DNA of 64,000 bases from DATFVJ01 sp963851085 (GCA_963851085.1 CAWKNX010000010.1:186001-250000); one strand, 5' to 3'; positions 26,953 to 37,513 are shown, counted from the first letter of the stretch. Numbers and translations: made by a program. Notes: a model not told the origin generated them from the sequence alone.

Positions 26953-27025
26953 CGGCGCAAGCCGCCGGCGTCGTCCGCGTCCGTCACGAGCTGGCTAGTT
27001 CGACGGAGTGAGATCCTGCGGCGCC

Positions 27026-27367
27026 TCATCGCTCGTGCTGCAGCGCATGGACGGCGTGGCACCAGAGTTCCTGTGGCAGCTCAACCAGTACGCTGACCGG
27101 CCCGATCTGACCGTGATACTCCTCGGCGATCCAACGCGCTCACGAGAACGGGCAGATAGGCGCGGTCTCTATAGCCGGCGTCACCGTGGCGGCCGCGCGG
27201 CCGGAGATGCCGAAATGGCGCTCTACAGTGTCGTGGCGGCCGAGCCGGAACAAGCTGGTTATGACGTCCTGGCGCACGAGGTGGGCACGCGGGCGGCAGC
27301 GGAAGTCGCCGGTGAGCTGTGCGCGGCCGTGCGGCCACGAACAGGCGGTCAAGCCGAGGCAACCTGA
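27026..27367 (+). pseudogene. Thymidylate kinase-like fragment (N-terminus missing)
   Basis: The frame SLVLQRMDGVAPEFLWQLNQ, PDLTVILLGDPTRSRERADR, and EQAGYDVLAHEVGT matches the C-terminal half of actinobacterial dTMP-kinase-like P-loop proteins. The P-loop half is absent. Homology begins just after a 21-bp sequence (27004-27024) that also occurs at 42685-42705, so the break point coincides with a shared sequence. Confidence 0.65.
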
Positions 27368-27510
27368 GCAGCACGAACGAGGGAGTCATACGTCTCCTCG
27401 GTGCGCTCCGCCGCGACATCCAGGTTGGCCACGAATGCCGCCAGCTCAGCCTGAACATCTTCGGCAGAGACATCGTCAGGGACCATGCGCTCAAGCTCGA
27501 CCGTAAACAT
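27349..27510 (-). CDS. Small hypothetical acidic protein (53 residues)
   Basis: The leftward ATG at 27510, behind an ACCGGGAAC site, gives MFTVELERMVPDDVSAEDVQ and a helical tail (AELAAFVANLDVAAERTEET). It has good codon bias and resembles a small helical antitoxin- or adaptor-like protein. No family is recognised. It overlaps the end of the kinase fragment by 19 bp. Confidence 0.45.
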   Translation of the reverse strand: MFTVELERMVPDDVSAEDVQAELAAFVANLDVAAERTEETYDSLVRAAQVASA

Positions 27511-27741
27511 TCAGTTCCCGGTGGCCACGTTATTTGGCGGTCCGGGGGACGGTGTGACGCGCGTTGCAGCCGGTCTACGGCGGGCTGGGAATGGGTGGCA
27601 TCCAGGGGTTGCCGGCGAGGGCGTCGTGGATGGCGGTCAGGACATGGGTGCCGTGCTTGGCGGCGGTGGAGATGTAGCCGCGGATGGCGTAGCGGTCGCG
27701 GGTGACCTGTGCGCCGATGGCAGCCGCCAGAACCTGGCCGC

Positions 27742-29604
27742 TCAGCGCCCGCGAAGGACTGGCCCGGTCATCCCGGCGCCGTGGTCGAGCTGGTAGTCGA
27801 GGTTGATCGCCGCGCTGATGAGGGCGAGGTGGCTGAAGGCTTGCGGGAAGTTGCCGAGCTGTTCGCCGGTGCTGCCGATCTCCTCGGAGTACAGGCCGAG
27901 GTGGTTGGCGTAGGTGTGCATCTTCTCGAACGTCAGCCGGGCCTCGTCCAGCCGCCCGGCGCGCGCCAGCGCGTCGACGTACCAGAAGGTGCACAGCGTG
28001 AAGGTGCCCTCGTCGCCGGCCAGCCCGTCGGGTGAGGCGCTCGGGTTGTAGCGGTAGACGAGGCTGTCGGAGACAAGCTCACGGTCCATGGCCGCAAGGG
28101 TGGACAGCCACAAGGGATCGCGGGGGGCGACGAACCCCTGCAGCGGCATCATCAGCAGCGAGGAGTCAAGAACCTCGGTGCGGTAATGCTGGGTGAACGC
28201 GCCGGTCTTCGGATTCCAGCCCCGCTGCATGATCTGGTTGTAGACGCGGTCGCGCTCGGCGGTCCACCGAGCCACGTTGGCCGGGCGGGCCCGCAGCGCC
28301 GCCATCCGGATCGCCCGGTCGAACGCCACCCAGGCCTGGAACCGGCCGTAGGTGAAGTCCCGCCGGCCGCCGCGGGTCTCCCAGATGCCCTCGTCGGGCT
28401 GGTCCCAGTTGTCGCACAGCCAGTCGATGATGCGGGCGAGGTTCAGCCAGCCCCGGTGGGCGGCCTGCACGCCGTGGGTGTCGGCCAGGTAGATGGCGTC
28501 CATGGCCTCGCCGTAGATGTCCAGCTGCAACTGCCCCGCCGCGCCGTTGCCGATGCGCACGGGCCGTGAGCCGCGCCAGCCCTCGAAATGGTCCAGGGTC
28601 TCCTCGGTGAGATCGGAGCTGCCGTCCACCCGGTACATGATCTTCAGCGGGTAGCCGTCACCGGTGTACTCGTCGGCGCGGTCGCGCAGCCAGCCGCCGA
28701 ACGCGCCGGCCTCTTCCACATATCCGAGCCCGAGCAGCGCGTAGATAGAGAACGAGCCGTCGCGGATCCACGTGTACCGGTAGTCCCAGTTCCGTTCCCC
28801 CCCAGCCTGCTCGGGCAGCCCGGCGGTGGGCGCGGCGACCACGGCGCCGGTCGGCGCGTAGGTCATCAGCTTGAGCGTCATCGCCGACCGCGCCACCATC
28901 TCCCGCCAGCGGCCCGTATAGGTCGAGCGGTGCAGCCAGCCGCGCCAGAAAGCAATGGTCTCCCCGGCGAGACGCTGCACCTCCTCGGGAGGCAGCCGCC
29001 GCGGCGCCCCGCCCATCGACTCGAGCACGACCCCACCGGTCTGGCCCGCCCGCAGCGTCCGCGCCGCCCGCAGCCCGTTACCGTGGCGCTGCAGCGTCAC
29101 CCCCTGGTCAGCCAGCGAGGTGCCCGGCGCGCCGACCGAATGCAGCGTCAGCTCCAGCCCGTCCGCCTGGAACACCGCCCCATCCTCGGACAGCTCCAGC
29201 TTGTGCGGCGCGCGCGCATAGTCGAACCGCGGCTGAATATCCATCACGAAACGCATCGTGCCGCGCACCACCCGCAGCTGCCGCACCAGCCGATGCCGGC
29301 CGGTTGCCCCGCCGGTGGCGACCGGCATGAAGTCATGGACCTCACCGACCCCGTCCGGGGTCATGAACCTGGTGATCAAGATGGCGGTGTCCGGGAAATA
29401 CAGCTGCTTGCTGACGTAATCGTCCCGGTCGGGAGCGACCCGGAAATGGCCGCCGTGGTCCGCGTCGAGCAACGACGCGAACACACTCGGCGAGTCGAAG
29501 CGGGGGAAACACAACCAGTCCACCGTGCCGTCCGTCGTCACCAGCGCGGCCGTCTGCAGATCCCCGATCAACCCATGATCACTGATGTTCGGATAACGAG
29601 CCAC
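27742..29604 (-). CDS. GH15-family glycoside hydrolase (glucoamylase/trehalase type)
   Basis: The 620-residue protein has the bacterial GH15 layout. An N-terminal beta-sandwich (YPNISDHGLIGDLQTAALVT, VDWLCFPRFDSPSVFASLLD) leads into an alpha/alpha barrel with NWDYRYTWIRDGSFSIYAL, FTYGRFQAWVAFDRAIRMA and EGTFTLCTFWYVDALARAG. It releases glucose from alpha-glucans or trehalose and is probably cytoplasmic, as no signal peptide is seen. The GTG at 29604 behind GGAGGA gives the usual N-terminus MARYPNISDHG. A GTG five codons upstream is the longer alternative. A GGGTGA-type palindrome lies about 100 bp upstream, and the gene is divergent from the GH13 gene. Confidence 0.93.
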   Translation of the reverse strand: MARYPNISDHGLIGDLQTAALVTTDGTVDWLCFPRFDSPSVFASLLDADHGGHFRVAPDRDDYVSKQLYFPDTAILITRFMTPDGVGEVHDFMPVATGGATGRHRLVRQLRVVRGTMRFVMDIQPRFDYARAPHKLELSEDGAVFQADGLELTLHSVGAPGTSLADQGVTLQRHGNGLRAARTLRAGQTGGVVLESMGGAPRRLPPEEVQRLAGETIAFWRGWLHRSTYTGRWREMVARSAMTLKLMTYAPTGAVVAAPTAGLPEQAGGERNWDYRYTWIRDGSFSIYALLGLGYVEEAGAFGGWLRDRADEYTGDGYPLKIMYRVDGSSDLTEETLDHFEGWRGSRPVRIGNGAAGQLQLDIYGEAMDAIYLADTHGVQAAHRGWLNLARIIDWLCDNWDQPDEGIWETRGGRRDFTYGRFQAWVAFDRAIRMAALRARPANVARWTAERDRVYNQIMQRGWNPKTGAFTQHYRTEVLDSSLLMMPLQGFVAPRDPLWLSTLAAMDRELVSDSLVYRYNPSASPDGLAGDEGTFTLCTFWYVDALARAGRLDEARLTFEKMHTYANHLGLYSEEIGSTGEQLGNFPQAFSHLALISAAINLDYQLDHGAGMTGPVLRGR

Positions 29605-29704
29605 GATGATCTCCTCCACGGCCGTCAGCCATCGACGGACCCGTAGTTGATCGCCCGGCGCTGCGCTAGCCAGGTGTCATCATGCGCCGCCCGGCGACCG
29701 GCCG

Positions 29705-29724
29705 CCTCACCCGTGGGGAGTGAG
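29705..29724. promoter_or_regulatory. TCAYCC/GGGTGA element, site 2
   Basis: On the minus strand this reads CTCACTCC-CCAC-GGGTGAGG, about 100 bp upstream of the GH15 start. It has the same arms as the site upstream of the LAL gene (37463-37480). Confidence 0.5.
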
Positions 29725-29878
29725 TTGGCAGGCGCAGGTGTGAGCTTGCGACGGTGCCGAATTCCGGGTTCCATGAGCAGCGAGAGTTAACTGCGCTTTA
29801 AGGCAAACAAGTAGAATAATGAACAAAGCACAAATTCGACCGGCAAGCATGCGAGCCTTTAGCGGCGTGTCTGGCGCG

Positions 29879-29900
29879 CTCATCCGCGGGGGGTGATGAG
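29879..29900. promoter_or_regulatory. TCAYCC-N5-GGGTGATG element, site 3
   Basis: CTCATCC-GCGGG-GGGTGATGAG lies about 120 bp upstream of the GH13 start. An AT-rich patch at 29790-29840, with a possible -10 box TAGAAT, separates it from site 2. Confidence 0.55.
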
Positions 29901-30021
29901 CCGCAGCGCCGGTGGGGGGAGACTGATAGCCGGGCCACTATCTCAGGAACGACCGGGATGCATGAGCCGGTGGCGGTGCGGCGGCGAAAGGGCGGGCACA
30001 ATGGTCCAACGCGGCGGCACG

Positions 30022-31496
30022 ATGAAGGGCTGGCCGGCGCAACCGGTGATTTACGAGATCAACACCGCCGTCTGGCTGGACGAACTGTCCAGAAAGGCCG
30101 GCGGCTCACGCTGGCGGATGTGGCGGCCTCCGACTGGGACGCGGTCACCCCGGTCGGCGTGGACGCGGTGTGGCTGATGGGCGTGTGGGAACGAAGCCCG
30201 GCCGGGCTGGCCTTGGCGAACGCGAACCCCGGGCTGCAGGCGTCGTTCCGGGATGCGCTGGCGGACCTGCGGCGTGCGGACATCATCGGGTCGCCGTATT
30301 GCGTGCGCCGGTATGTTGTTGACGCGGCCTTCGGCGGCCCGGCCGCGCTGGCTGCGGCGCGTGCCGCGCTGGCTGCCCGCGGCGCCCGGCTGCTGCTGGA
30401 CTACGTCCCCAACCACGTCGCCCCCGACCACCCCTGGGTGACAAGTAACCCCGAGCTGTTCATCCGCGGCGACGAGCACGACCTCGAGGCGGATCCAGCG
30501 GGCTGGATGGCCGCTGCTGGGAGTGTGCTGGCCCATGGCCGCGATCCCTATTTCCCGCCCTGGCCCGATGTCGTGCAGCTCAACGCGTTCTCGCCCACCC
30601 TGCGCGCTGCCACCACCGAGACGCTCGCGGGCATCGCCAGCCAGTGCGACGGAATCCGCTGCGACATGGCCATGTTGATGACCAATCAGGTCTTCGCCAA
30701 GACCTGGGGCAGCCGGGCCGGGCCCGAGCCGGCCGGGGAGTTCTGGCCGGCAGTAATCGGTGACCTGCGCGGCCGGCACCCGGAGACCGTGCTGGTCGCC
30801 GAGGCCTACTGGGACATGGAATGGGAGCTTCAGCAGCAGGGGTTCGGCTTCTGCTACGACAAGCGGCTGTATGACCGGATCGCCGCGGGGGACACGTCTG
30901 CCGTCCGCGATCACCTGCGCGCCGGCCTCGGCTACCAGTCGCGGCTGGTGCGTTTCCTGGAAAACCATGACGAGCCGCGCATCGCCGCCCGCCTTCCGGC
31001 GGACGCTGAGCGGGCCGCGGCCGTCGCCGTCGCCACGCTGCCCGGCGCGACGTTGTGGCACGAAGGACAGTTCGAGGGAAGGCGGGTACGGCCCCCGGTC
31101 TTCCTGACGCGGCGGCCGGGCGAACCGCCCGACCTCGAACTCGCGCGCTGGTACCGGCGGCTGCTGGCCGCCGTCGCCGACCACCAGGTGCGTGCAGGCG
31201 CATGGCGGCTGCTGGAGGCCGGCGGCTGGCCCGACAACCAGTCCTGCCGCAACCTGGCCGCCTGGTCCTGGGCTGGGGACGGCGCCGGTCACCGGCACGT
31301 AGTGGTGGTCAACCTCTCCAGCGAGCCCGCGCAGGGCCAGATCCCGCTGGACTGGCCGGACCTGCCCGGCCGCGCCTGGCACCTCACCGATCTCCTGCAG
31401 GAGACCGTGTTCGACCGGAACGGCGACGAGCTGGCCAGCCCCGGGTTGTACGTGGCCCTGGACCCTTGGCAGTTCCACCTGCTCGCCCTGAAGTGA
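30022..31496 (+). pseudogene. GH13 alpha-amylase-family protein with a frameshift
   Basis: The start MKGWPAQPVIYEINTAVWLD ELSRKAG is in one frame. The rest (LTLADVAASDWDAVTPVGVD onward, about 465 residues) is in another, so a 1-nt shift lies near 30100. All catalytic regions are intact: GIRCDMAMLM with the nucleophile Asp, VLVAEAYWDMEW with the acid/base Glu, and FLENHDEPR with the third Asp. The family is the small actinobacterial amylase-like group with a C-terminal beta domain. If the shift is a sequencing error this is a normal gene. Its last 85 codons are duplicated at 21.6 kb. Confidence 0.85.
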
Positions 31497-31573
31497 TCCG
31501 TCGCCGCCCCATGGCTGCGCACATCCGGACGGCTCGCTCGCAGGATCCTGCTCGCTGACGAAGAGAGGCGATC

Positions 31574-32098
31574 ATGGCGGGAATCGCGGCTGACGGGACG
31601 CGGATCGGGCCCGCGGGCAAGGCCCGGAGGAAGCGGCGCGCGGCCGGTATCTACGGTGCGATCATCACGGCCGCGATCCTCGCCGCCGCCGGAGCCAAGC
31701 TGCCCACCCGGGCGCTGTCGGTCTCGGTCGTGGTCACGCTGCTGGTGTACTGGATAGCTGAGGAATACGCCGAGCTTCTGGGCGAGCAAGTGGAGGGCGG
31801 GCACCTGCCGACGTGGCCGTACATCCGGGGGGCGCTGGCCGCCACCTGGCCGATGGTCAGCGCCTCCTACCTGCCATTGCTCGCGCTGGTGCTCGCGCGG
31901 CTGGCCGGGGCGTCGGCAGCAGCCGCCGCCAACGCCGGGCTGATCGTGGCGATCGTGCTGCTCACAGTCCACGGATGGGCCGCGGGGCGCGCCTCTCACC
32001 TGCACGGCCGGCAGCTACTTGCCACCACATCGATCGCGGCCGCGCTGGGACTGATAATGATCGCGCTGAAGGACCTGGTCCTGGTTCACCTGCATTGA
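31574..32098 (+). CDS. Integral membrane protein
   Basis: The 174-residue protein has a basic N-terminus (GKARRKRRAAG) and about five hydrophobic segments, starting IYGAIITAAILAAAGAKLP and ending LATTSIAAALGLIMIALKDL. It follows the amylase gene by 77 bp on the same strand with an AGAGAGG ribosome site, so the two may be co-transcribed. The function is not recognised. Confidence 0.8.
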   Translation: MAGIAADGTRIGPAGKARRKRRAAGIYGAIITAAILAAAGAKLPTRALSVSVVVTLLVYWIAEEYAELLGEQVEGGHLPTWPYIRGALAATWPMVSASYLPLLALVLARLAGASAAAAANAGLIVAIVLLTVHGWAAGRASHLHGRQLLATTSIAAALGLIMIALKDLVLVHLH

Positions 32099-32217
32099 AC
32101 AACCGCAGCGGCTGCCAGCCGGCACCTGCCGGGTACGCCGTACAGCATCCGTTGTCCAGCTGTGCCGCCCGGTACGGCCCGCGGGATCCCCCCGCGGTCA
32201 ATGGTTGCCGCAGCCCG

Positions 32218-32262
32218 CGGCAGCCGTTATGGATCAATATCCCGAACGGCTAACGCGGGGTG
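32218..32262. repeat. Hairpin repeat element, copy A
   Basis: This 45-bp element contains the inverted repeat AGCCGTT...AACGGCT around a 17-nt loop that ends in ATCCCG-like sequence, followed by ACGCGGGGTG. It is homologous to copy C at 44662-44706. It lies downstream of the membrane-protein gene. Confidence 0.7.
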
Positions 32263-32316
32263 GCGCGGCAGCGCAGCGGGGGGCTCCGGGGGGTCGTCCC
32301 CCCGGGCCGGCAGAGT

Positions 32317-32343
32317 CCCGAACGGCTCACGCGGGGTGACACG
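32317..32343. repeat. Hairpin repeat element, copy B (3' half)
   Basis: CCCGAACGGCTCACGCGGGG and the following TGACACG repeat the 3' half of copies A and C. The left hairpin arm is missing. It lies just past the stop codon of the leftward MFS gene. Confidence 0.6.
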
Positions 32344-32355
32344 GCGGCTGGAACG

Positions 32356-33842
32356 TCAGGCTGCCGGTGCGGTTGCCCCGGTCTGCGGTGCGGTCGCCTC
32401 GGTCTGCTGGCGGGGGATCAGCAGCGCGAGAACAAGGCCGATCACTGCGATCACCACGAGCACCGTCAGCGAAAGCGCGTATGACCTGCCGTCCGGCAAT
32501 GCGGCGGCGACAATAACCGAGCCTGCCAGCGCGGTGCCCAGCGAGGAGCCCAGGTTGGACACGCTGCGCGACAGCCCGGATATGTCGTCCTGGTCGGCCG
32601 CGGGGAAGGCGGACTGGACGACGTTCACCGACGACGTCAGCATCGCCCCGACCCCGATTCCCATCAGCAGCAGCCCGGGCACGAAAGTCAGGATGTTCGA
32701 GTGCACCCTGACCAGCGCCAGCAGCAGGACCATGCCGACGGTGGTGATCACGAACCCGGTCTGGATCAGCCAGCGCTGGGAGTGCCTGCGCGCGAACCTT
32801 CCGGCGAGGGCCGAGGAAGCCAGGATCCCGATGGTGGCGGGCGTGAGCACCAGACCCGTCTGGATGGCGCCGTACCCCCGGGCCTCCTGCAGGAAGAGCG
32901 AGATGACGAAGAAGGACCCCTGCATGATGAGCCATTGGACGGTCTGGGTCCCCATGCCGAGGTTGGCCGTCTTGTTGGCGAACAGCCGCAGCGGCAGCAG
33001 TGGTTCCTTGCCCGCGTGCTCCCGGGACCGGATGTGCAGGAAGAACCACAGGAGGATCAGGGCGCCGATACCGGCGAACAGCCATACCGGGGAGACCCCG
33101 CCCTTGGGGATCACGACCGTATTGCCGATCGAGAAATCCTCCCGGGAGACAAACCACCCGTAGGTTCCCGACCGCAGGATTCCCAGCACCACGAAGAACA
33201 GCCCGGCCGCGGACAGGATCGCTCCCTCCAGGTCGAACGGCGGCCTCGGGCCGGTTATCCCGGGGTCGGCTATCCGGGGCGCCAGCAAGATGATCGCCGC
33301 CACCACCAGTACCTGCAGCAGGAACGACGCGCGCCAGCTGATGGACTGGTGATGACACCGCCGATCAGCGGCCCCGCGGCGGCGCCGAGGCCGGCCGCGC
33401 CGCTGATGATGCCGAAGTTCTTGGCCCGCGACCGGACGTCGGGGAAGGCCACGGTGACCAGGATGTAGATGGGCGGGATCATCAGCGCGGAGCCGACGCC
33501 CTCGAGCAGCGAGTACCCGACGATCATCAGCCCCAGACCCTGCGCGAGCGCCGCGATCAGCGCCCCGGTCCCGTAGACGGCCAGGCCGGCCACGAAGCAG
33601 AATTTACGGCCCCAGATTCCGCTCAGCTTGCTGCCCGGAATCATCAGCGACGCCATTGTCAGCGTGAAGACCGTGATCGCCGTCTGCATACCGATCACGG
33701 TCGTGCCGATGTCCTTGGCGATGGTGCTGATCGCCACGTTCATGTTCGTCGCGGCATAGCTGGCGATGAACTGCGCGAGCGCCAGGGGCACGATCATCGC
33801 CTGTGCGGGGGCCGCTGCCCGCGCCGCGCTGGTGTCAGTCAT
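32356..33842 (-). pseudogene. DHA2-family MFS drug transporter with a frameshift
   Basis: Two frames together give a complete 14-helix DHA2 transporter. The first runs from MIVPLALAQFIASYAATNMN to GPLIGGVITS (about 170 residues). The second continues as ISWRASFLLQVLVVAAIILL to the end (about 330 residues). One base appears to be missing near 33346, where the family usually has an Ala codon. It would export a drug or metabolite by proton antiport. If the gap is a sequencing error the gene is intact. Partial copies exist at 23.8-24.1 kb and 63.65 kb. Confidence 0.85.
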
Positions 33843-33926
33843 CGCGCTTCACCGGCAAGCCGGGGCGCCCGGTCTTTCCCGCCGGGGTCCTCACTCCACC
33901 AGGATCGTCGCTTCCGCACAGGGGCG

Positions 33927-33947
33927 TTACACCTTCCGAGGGTGATG
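33927..33947. promoter_or_regulatory. TCAYCC/GGGTGATG element, site 4
   Basis: TTACACC-TTCCGA-GGGTGATG lies about 85 bp upstream of the leftward MFS start. Its flanks are homologous to the flanks of site 1, so the whole promoter region was duplicated. Confidence 0.55.
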
Positions 33948-34095
33948 TGCTCGGGTATGTCCAGACGTGAAAGTGCAGTGTACGACCCCGGCTCTTGCTC
34001 GCCCTTTCCGCGCTCATGGCGCACCCCAGCCGACCGGCAGGGACGCTGGCCATTTTCTGCTCACCGCTCCGTTCGAGATCGTGGCGGCCGCCGTG

Positions 34096-34482
34096 CTATG
34101 CAGCCTGGGCCCGGCCTCCGTACGCGGCGAGCGCGTAGATCACGAGAGCGCCCAGGGCAATGTAGGTCAGCGACCAGATTGGGTAGTACGGCATCCACCA
34201 GATGGCGCTGACGCACCCGACCGCGCCGGCGACGATCCCGACCCACCGGCCCACCTGCGAGCCGTTGAGAACCATGAACGCGCATGCGATGAGCACGATC
34301 GCAACGACGAGATAGACCCAGCCGTAGGTCTTGAGACTGTGCCCGAAGATCGCGCCTTCGAGATTCTCCGGCAGCACCCCGTGATAGCTGAATGCCCAGA
34401 TCGCGTCGAAGATACGCATAATGCCCGCCACGCCCAGCATGATGGCGGCGAACACTAGCCACCCTTCACCACGCCCATCCAT
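34096..34482 (-). CDS. DUF7144-like four-helix membrane protein
   Basis: The 128-residue protein has four hydrophobic segments: WLVFAAIMLGVAGIMRIFDA, WVYLVVAIVLIACAFMVLNG, VGIVAGAVGCVSAIWWMPYY and SLTYIALGALVIYALAAYGG. This is the pattern of a widespread actinobacterial membrane family of unknown role that is often seen in stress-gene clusters. A GGAAGGA ribosome site precedes the ATG. Two inverted repeats lie upstream (34524-34536 and 34626-34643). Confidence 0.85.
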   Translation of the reverse strand: MDGRGEGWLVFAAIMLGVAGIMRIFDAIWAFSYHGVLPENLEGAIFGHSLKTYGWVYLVVAIVLIACAFMVLNGSQVGRWVGIVAGAVGCVSAIWWMPYYPIWSLTYIALGALVIYALAAYGGRAQAA

Positions 34483-34523
34483 TGTGTGTCCTTCCGGAGA
34501 ATTCTGGCCTAAGGTTATTTGAA

Positions 34524-34536
34524 TGTTCGGTGAACA
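34524..34536. promoter_or_regulatory. TGTTC-N3-GAACA inverted repeat
   Basis: A perfect 5-bp inverted repeat with a 3-bp spacer lies 42 bp upstream of the DUF7144-like gene, within its likely promoter. Confidence 0.4.
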
Positions 34537-34625
34537 CTAATGAGGGGAGCGGGCCACGTGGCCGTCGTCCGTTCCACTCCGCCGGAGACCGCTTCAGATT
34601 CTTTTGGAACCGTCTTTGGGTGTCG

Positions 34626-34643
34626 TCACCCTTCTGAGGGTGA
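34626..34643. promoter_or_regulatory. TCACCC/GGGTGA element, site 5
   Basis: TCACCCT-TCTG-AGGGTGA is a perfect 7-bp inverted repeat, 144 bp upstream of the DUF7144-like gene. It is the most symmetrical member of the element family. Confidence 0.6.
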
Positions 34644-34736
34644 ATCCCTGGATTCCGCCGGCTCGGCGGCCGCGGCGGCGCTGCTGCGCTCCGCAATGGC
34701 CGCGCCGGGGCTTCGGCCCCCGCGGCGGGAGCGATC

Positions 34737-37419
34737 TCACAGCAGGCGCAGATCGACCGCGCGCTCGATAGCCTGTGACCGCGATGTCACCCCGAGCTTC
34801 TGGTAGATCGACCGGAGATGGGTCTTCACCGTGTTGCGCGAGATGTGGAGGGTGGCTGCGATCTGCAGATAGGTGTTGATCGGCAGGAGCTTCAGGATGC
34901 GCAGCTCGGCAGCGGTCAGTGGGTCGGCGAGCACGCGACGGGAGGGGGAGGCGGCGGGCTGCGCGGCGCGCACCTCCAAAGCCGCCACGGTGACCTGCTC
35001 GATGAACGGATCGGGTTGCGCCTGCGCCGAATGCTCGATCAGGTAGCTCGTCACCTGGGGCGCGGTCGTGACGACGGTGTTCAGGAAGCCCCAGCGGCGG
35101 GCCATTTGGAGGGCATTGCCCACGACGCCAGCGGCCGTGGGGTCGCCACGGCCGATCGCGGCGGCGGCCAGGAGTATCTCACGTACCAGCGCGCGCCGGG
35201 GAGTCAGGTCTTCCCGCACCAGTGCACGAAGGTGCTGCTGCGCGGCGTGGTGATCGCCTGCGGCGAGCGCGATCCTGGCCAGCAGCAGCCCGCGGCTGGC
35301 GGCGGGCAGCCTGCGCGCCAGTTCGATGGGGGAGCGCAGGTCGCCGAGCGACAGGCGCAGCACAGCTTCGAGCTCATCGGCCCGTGCCAGCAGCACCGAA
35401 CCGGTCCCGGCCAGGACGAGGCGCGCCACCTCGACGGTAGCCAGGCCGTCGCGGAACTGCCCGCGCGCGGCCCAGATCGCGGCCCGGTCGAGCAGCGTGA
35501 GGAACTCGAAGATGGGTCGCCGCCGCTCCGTTATCGAGAGCGCTTGCTCGGTGAGCTGCTCGGCGGTGCCTAGGTCCCGCCGCTCCAGCGCGACACCGGC
35601 CAGCACGCGCAGGCAATCCACGGCGAAGAAATGCTGGCCGAATCCCAGCCGCCGCGCCTGCGCGTCGGCCGCCGTGGCAGCATCGGCGGCATCGGTCAGG
35701 CGGCCGGACTCGAACCATGCCAGCGCGCGCGTCCCAGGCACCATCACGAGCTTGACCGGCTCGGTGAGGTCGGGAATCCCAAGAACCGCGGCGGCCTCGC
35801 GCTCAACTGCCTGGAAGTCCTCCAGGCACGTGTAGACGCGCATGAGGATCAACGGGACGGCGGTGTTCCACCCGTCGGTGAGCCCCGTCCGCTCCTGGAT
35901 GGCCCGGGCGGCGAGACCCTCAGCTACGGCTTCGTCCAGATGGCCGGTCAGTGCGTAGTGGAATGACCGCATCGCCGCGAGCCTGGCCGCCAGCTTCGAC
36001 TCGGGCGGGATCGACGGCTGGGCGTGCTCGAGCAGGTCCAGGTACTCCCCGCCGCGAGCCGTGTCACCCCACGTCAGCAGGTCGGCTGCCAGCGCAAGCA
36101 GCCGGTCGGGGGCATCCGCGAGCAGCGAAGGGCTGACCGCGGCGAGATCCAGGTGCGGCCGGCAGGACCGGGTCGTGCAGGAAGTCGGGCACGACCCGGT
36201 CCTGCAGCAGGGTCAGTGCCCGGTCGGCCTGCTGCGCCGCGAGGAAATGGCGGGTCGCGGGTCGGGTATCACCGATCGACTCGAACCATTCGCCCGCCCG
36301 TAACTGCAGCGCCTGCTCGCGCGCCCGGTCCCTGGCCCGCAGTTCGGCGTGCAGCACCTGACGCACCAGGTGGTGGTACCGGAAGCTTGTCCGCTCATCA
36401 TCGAGCGCCACCAGGAACAGGTTGGCCGCGTCGATGCTGCGCAGCAGCGCCGGCGCCTCCTGCCTCATGGTGACGGCCGCGCACGAGGCCGCCGTCAGCT
36501 CGCCGAGGACGGACGTGTCGAGCATGAACTGGGCAACTTGGGGAGGCTGCTGCTCGAGGACTTCGGAGAGGAAGTACCCAGCGACCTTGTGACCGCGGAC
36601 GTCCAGGGCGCGCGCTGTCCGCCGCGGGTCGCTGGTGCCGCGCAGTGACAGCGCCGCCATCTGCAAAGCCGCGGCCCATCCCTCGCTGCGCCGGTGCAGG
36701 AGTTCCAGGTCAGCGGCGGCGACCTGCGCACCGAATTTCGCCAGCAGGTCGCGGGTTTCCGCCAGCGAGAAATACAGGTCACGGTCGCGAAGCTCGCACA
36801 GCTCCCCGGCCAGCCGCAGCCGGTGCAGCCGCAGCGCAGGGTCGAAGCGGCTGGCCAGCACGAGCTGTGCGGTCTCGGCGGGCCAGCACTCGACAAGGTC
36901 GGTCATGTGCCCGGAGACCGCGGCCGCCGCGGTGTGGAAGTCATCGACAATGACCGCCGATCCCGCGGGCAGCTTCGCCGCATCGTTCGCGATCGACGCG
37001 GTGACGTCGGCCGACATGGCCCTGTCCATCGCGAGCAGGTCGGCGGCATCGGCGCCGAACCACGGCGCCACGGCCCGGGGGGCCTCGATGAAGCCGGCCC
37101 AGAAACGGACCGGGTCGGCGTCGGCGCTGTCGCATGACAGCCAGGACGTGACGCGGGGTGCTCTTTTCTCCGCCCAGCTCGACAGCAGCACGCTCTTGCC
37201 CGCACCGGCCGATCCCACCACGACGGTCAGGCGCTGGCCGGCTCCCTTCGTCAGCTGGTCGTGCAACACCGGCCGTACGACCAGCGTGGGCGGCAGCGTC
37301 GTCCGCCGGAACTTCGTCTGCGCGAATCGCGTACCCGGTGAGACGCCGCGCTCCACGCCCTCTGCCAAGGCACTTCTCCCGCAGTTGCCCGCCTCCGACG
37401 CGGTAGCCACAAGCTCCAT
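34737..37419 (-). pseudogene. LAL-type LuxR regulator (MalT-like) split by a frameshift
   Basis: The N-terminal frame begins MELVATASEAGN and has a P-loop ATPase (Walker A GSAGAGKS at 69-76) of the MalT/STAND type. The C-terminal frame holds TPR-like helices and a LuxR helix-turn-helix (LTAAELRILKLLPINTYLQI, HISRNTVKTHLRSIYQKLGV). The frames join near 36155 through a 1-nt shift. Together they would make about 890 residues, normal for a LAL regulator. It lies in the middle of a gene set whose promoters share GGGTGA palindromes, including its own promoter, and is the obvious candidate to bind them. Confidence 0.85.
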
Positions 37420-37462
37420 CCGTCTGCTGTTACCAGGGTGCAGCACGGGCCCGAGCCCCACC

Positions 37463-37480
37463 TCACCCTCGGGGAGTGAT
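37463..37480. promoter_or_regulatory. TCACCC/GGGTGA element, site 6
   Basis: On the minus strand this reads ATCACTCC-CCGA-GGGTGA, about 45 bp upstream of the LAL start. It matches site 2 in spacing and flanks. Confidence 0.5.
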
Positions 37481-37492
37481 AAAGCCGACCGG

Positions 37493-37513
37493 ATCACCCG
37501 CGGATGGGTGATG
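37493..37513. promoter_or_regulatory. TCACCC-N6-GGGTGATG element, site 7
   Basis: ATCACCC-GCGGAT-GGGTGATG lies 59 bp upstream of the rightward small gene at 37572. With site 6 it makes a pair in the divergent promoter region. Confidence 0.6.
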
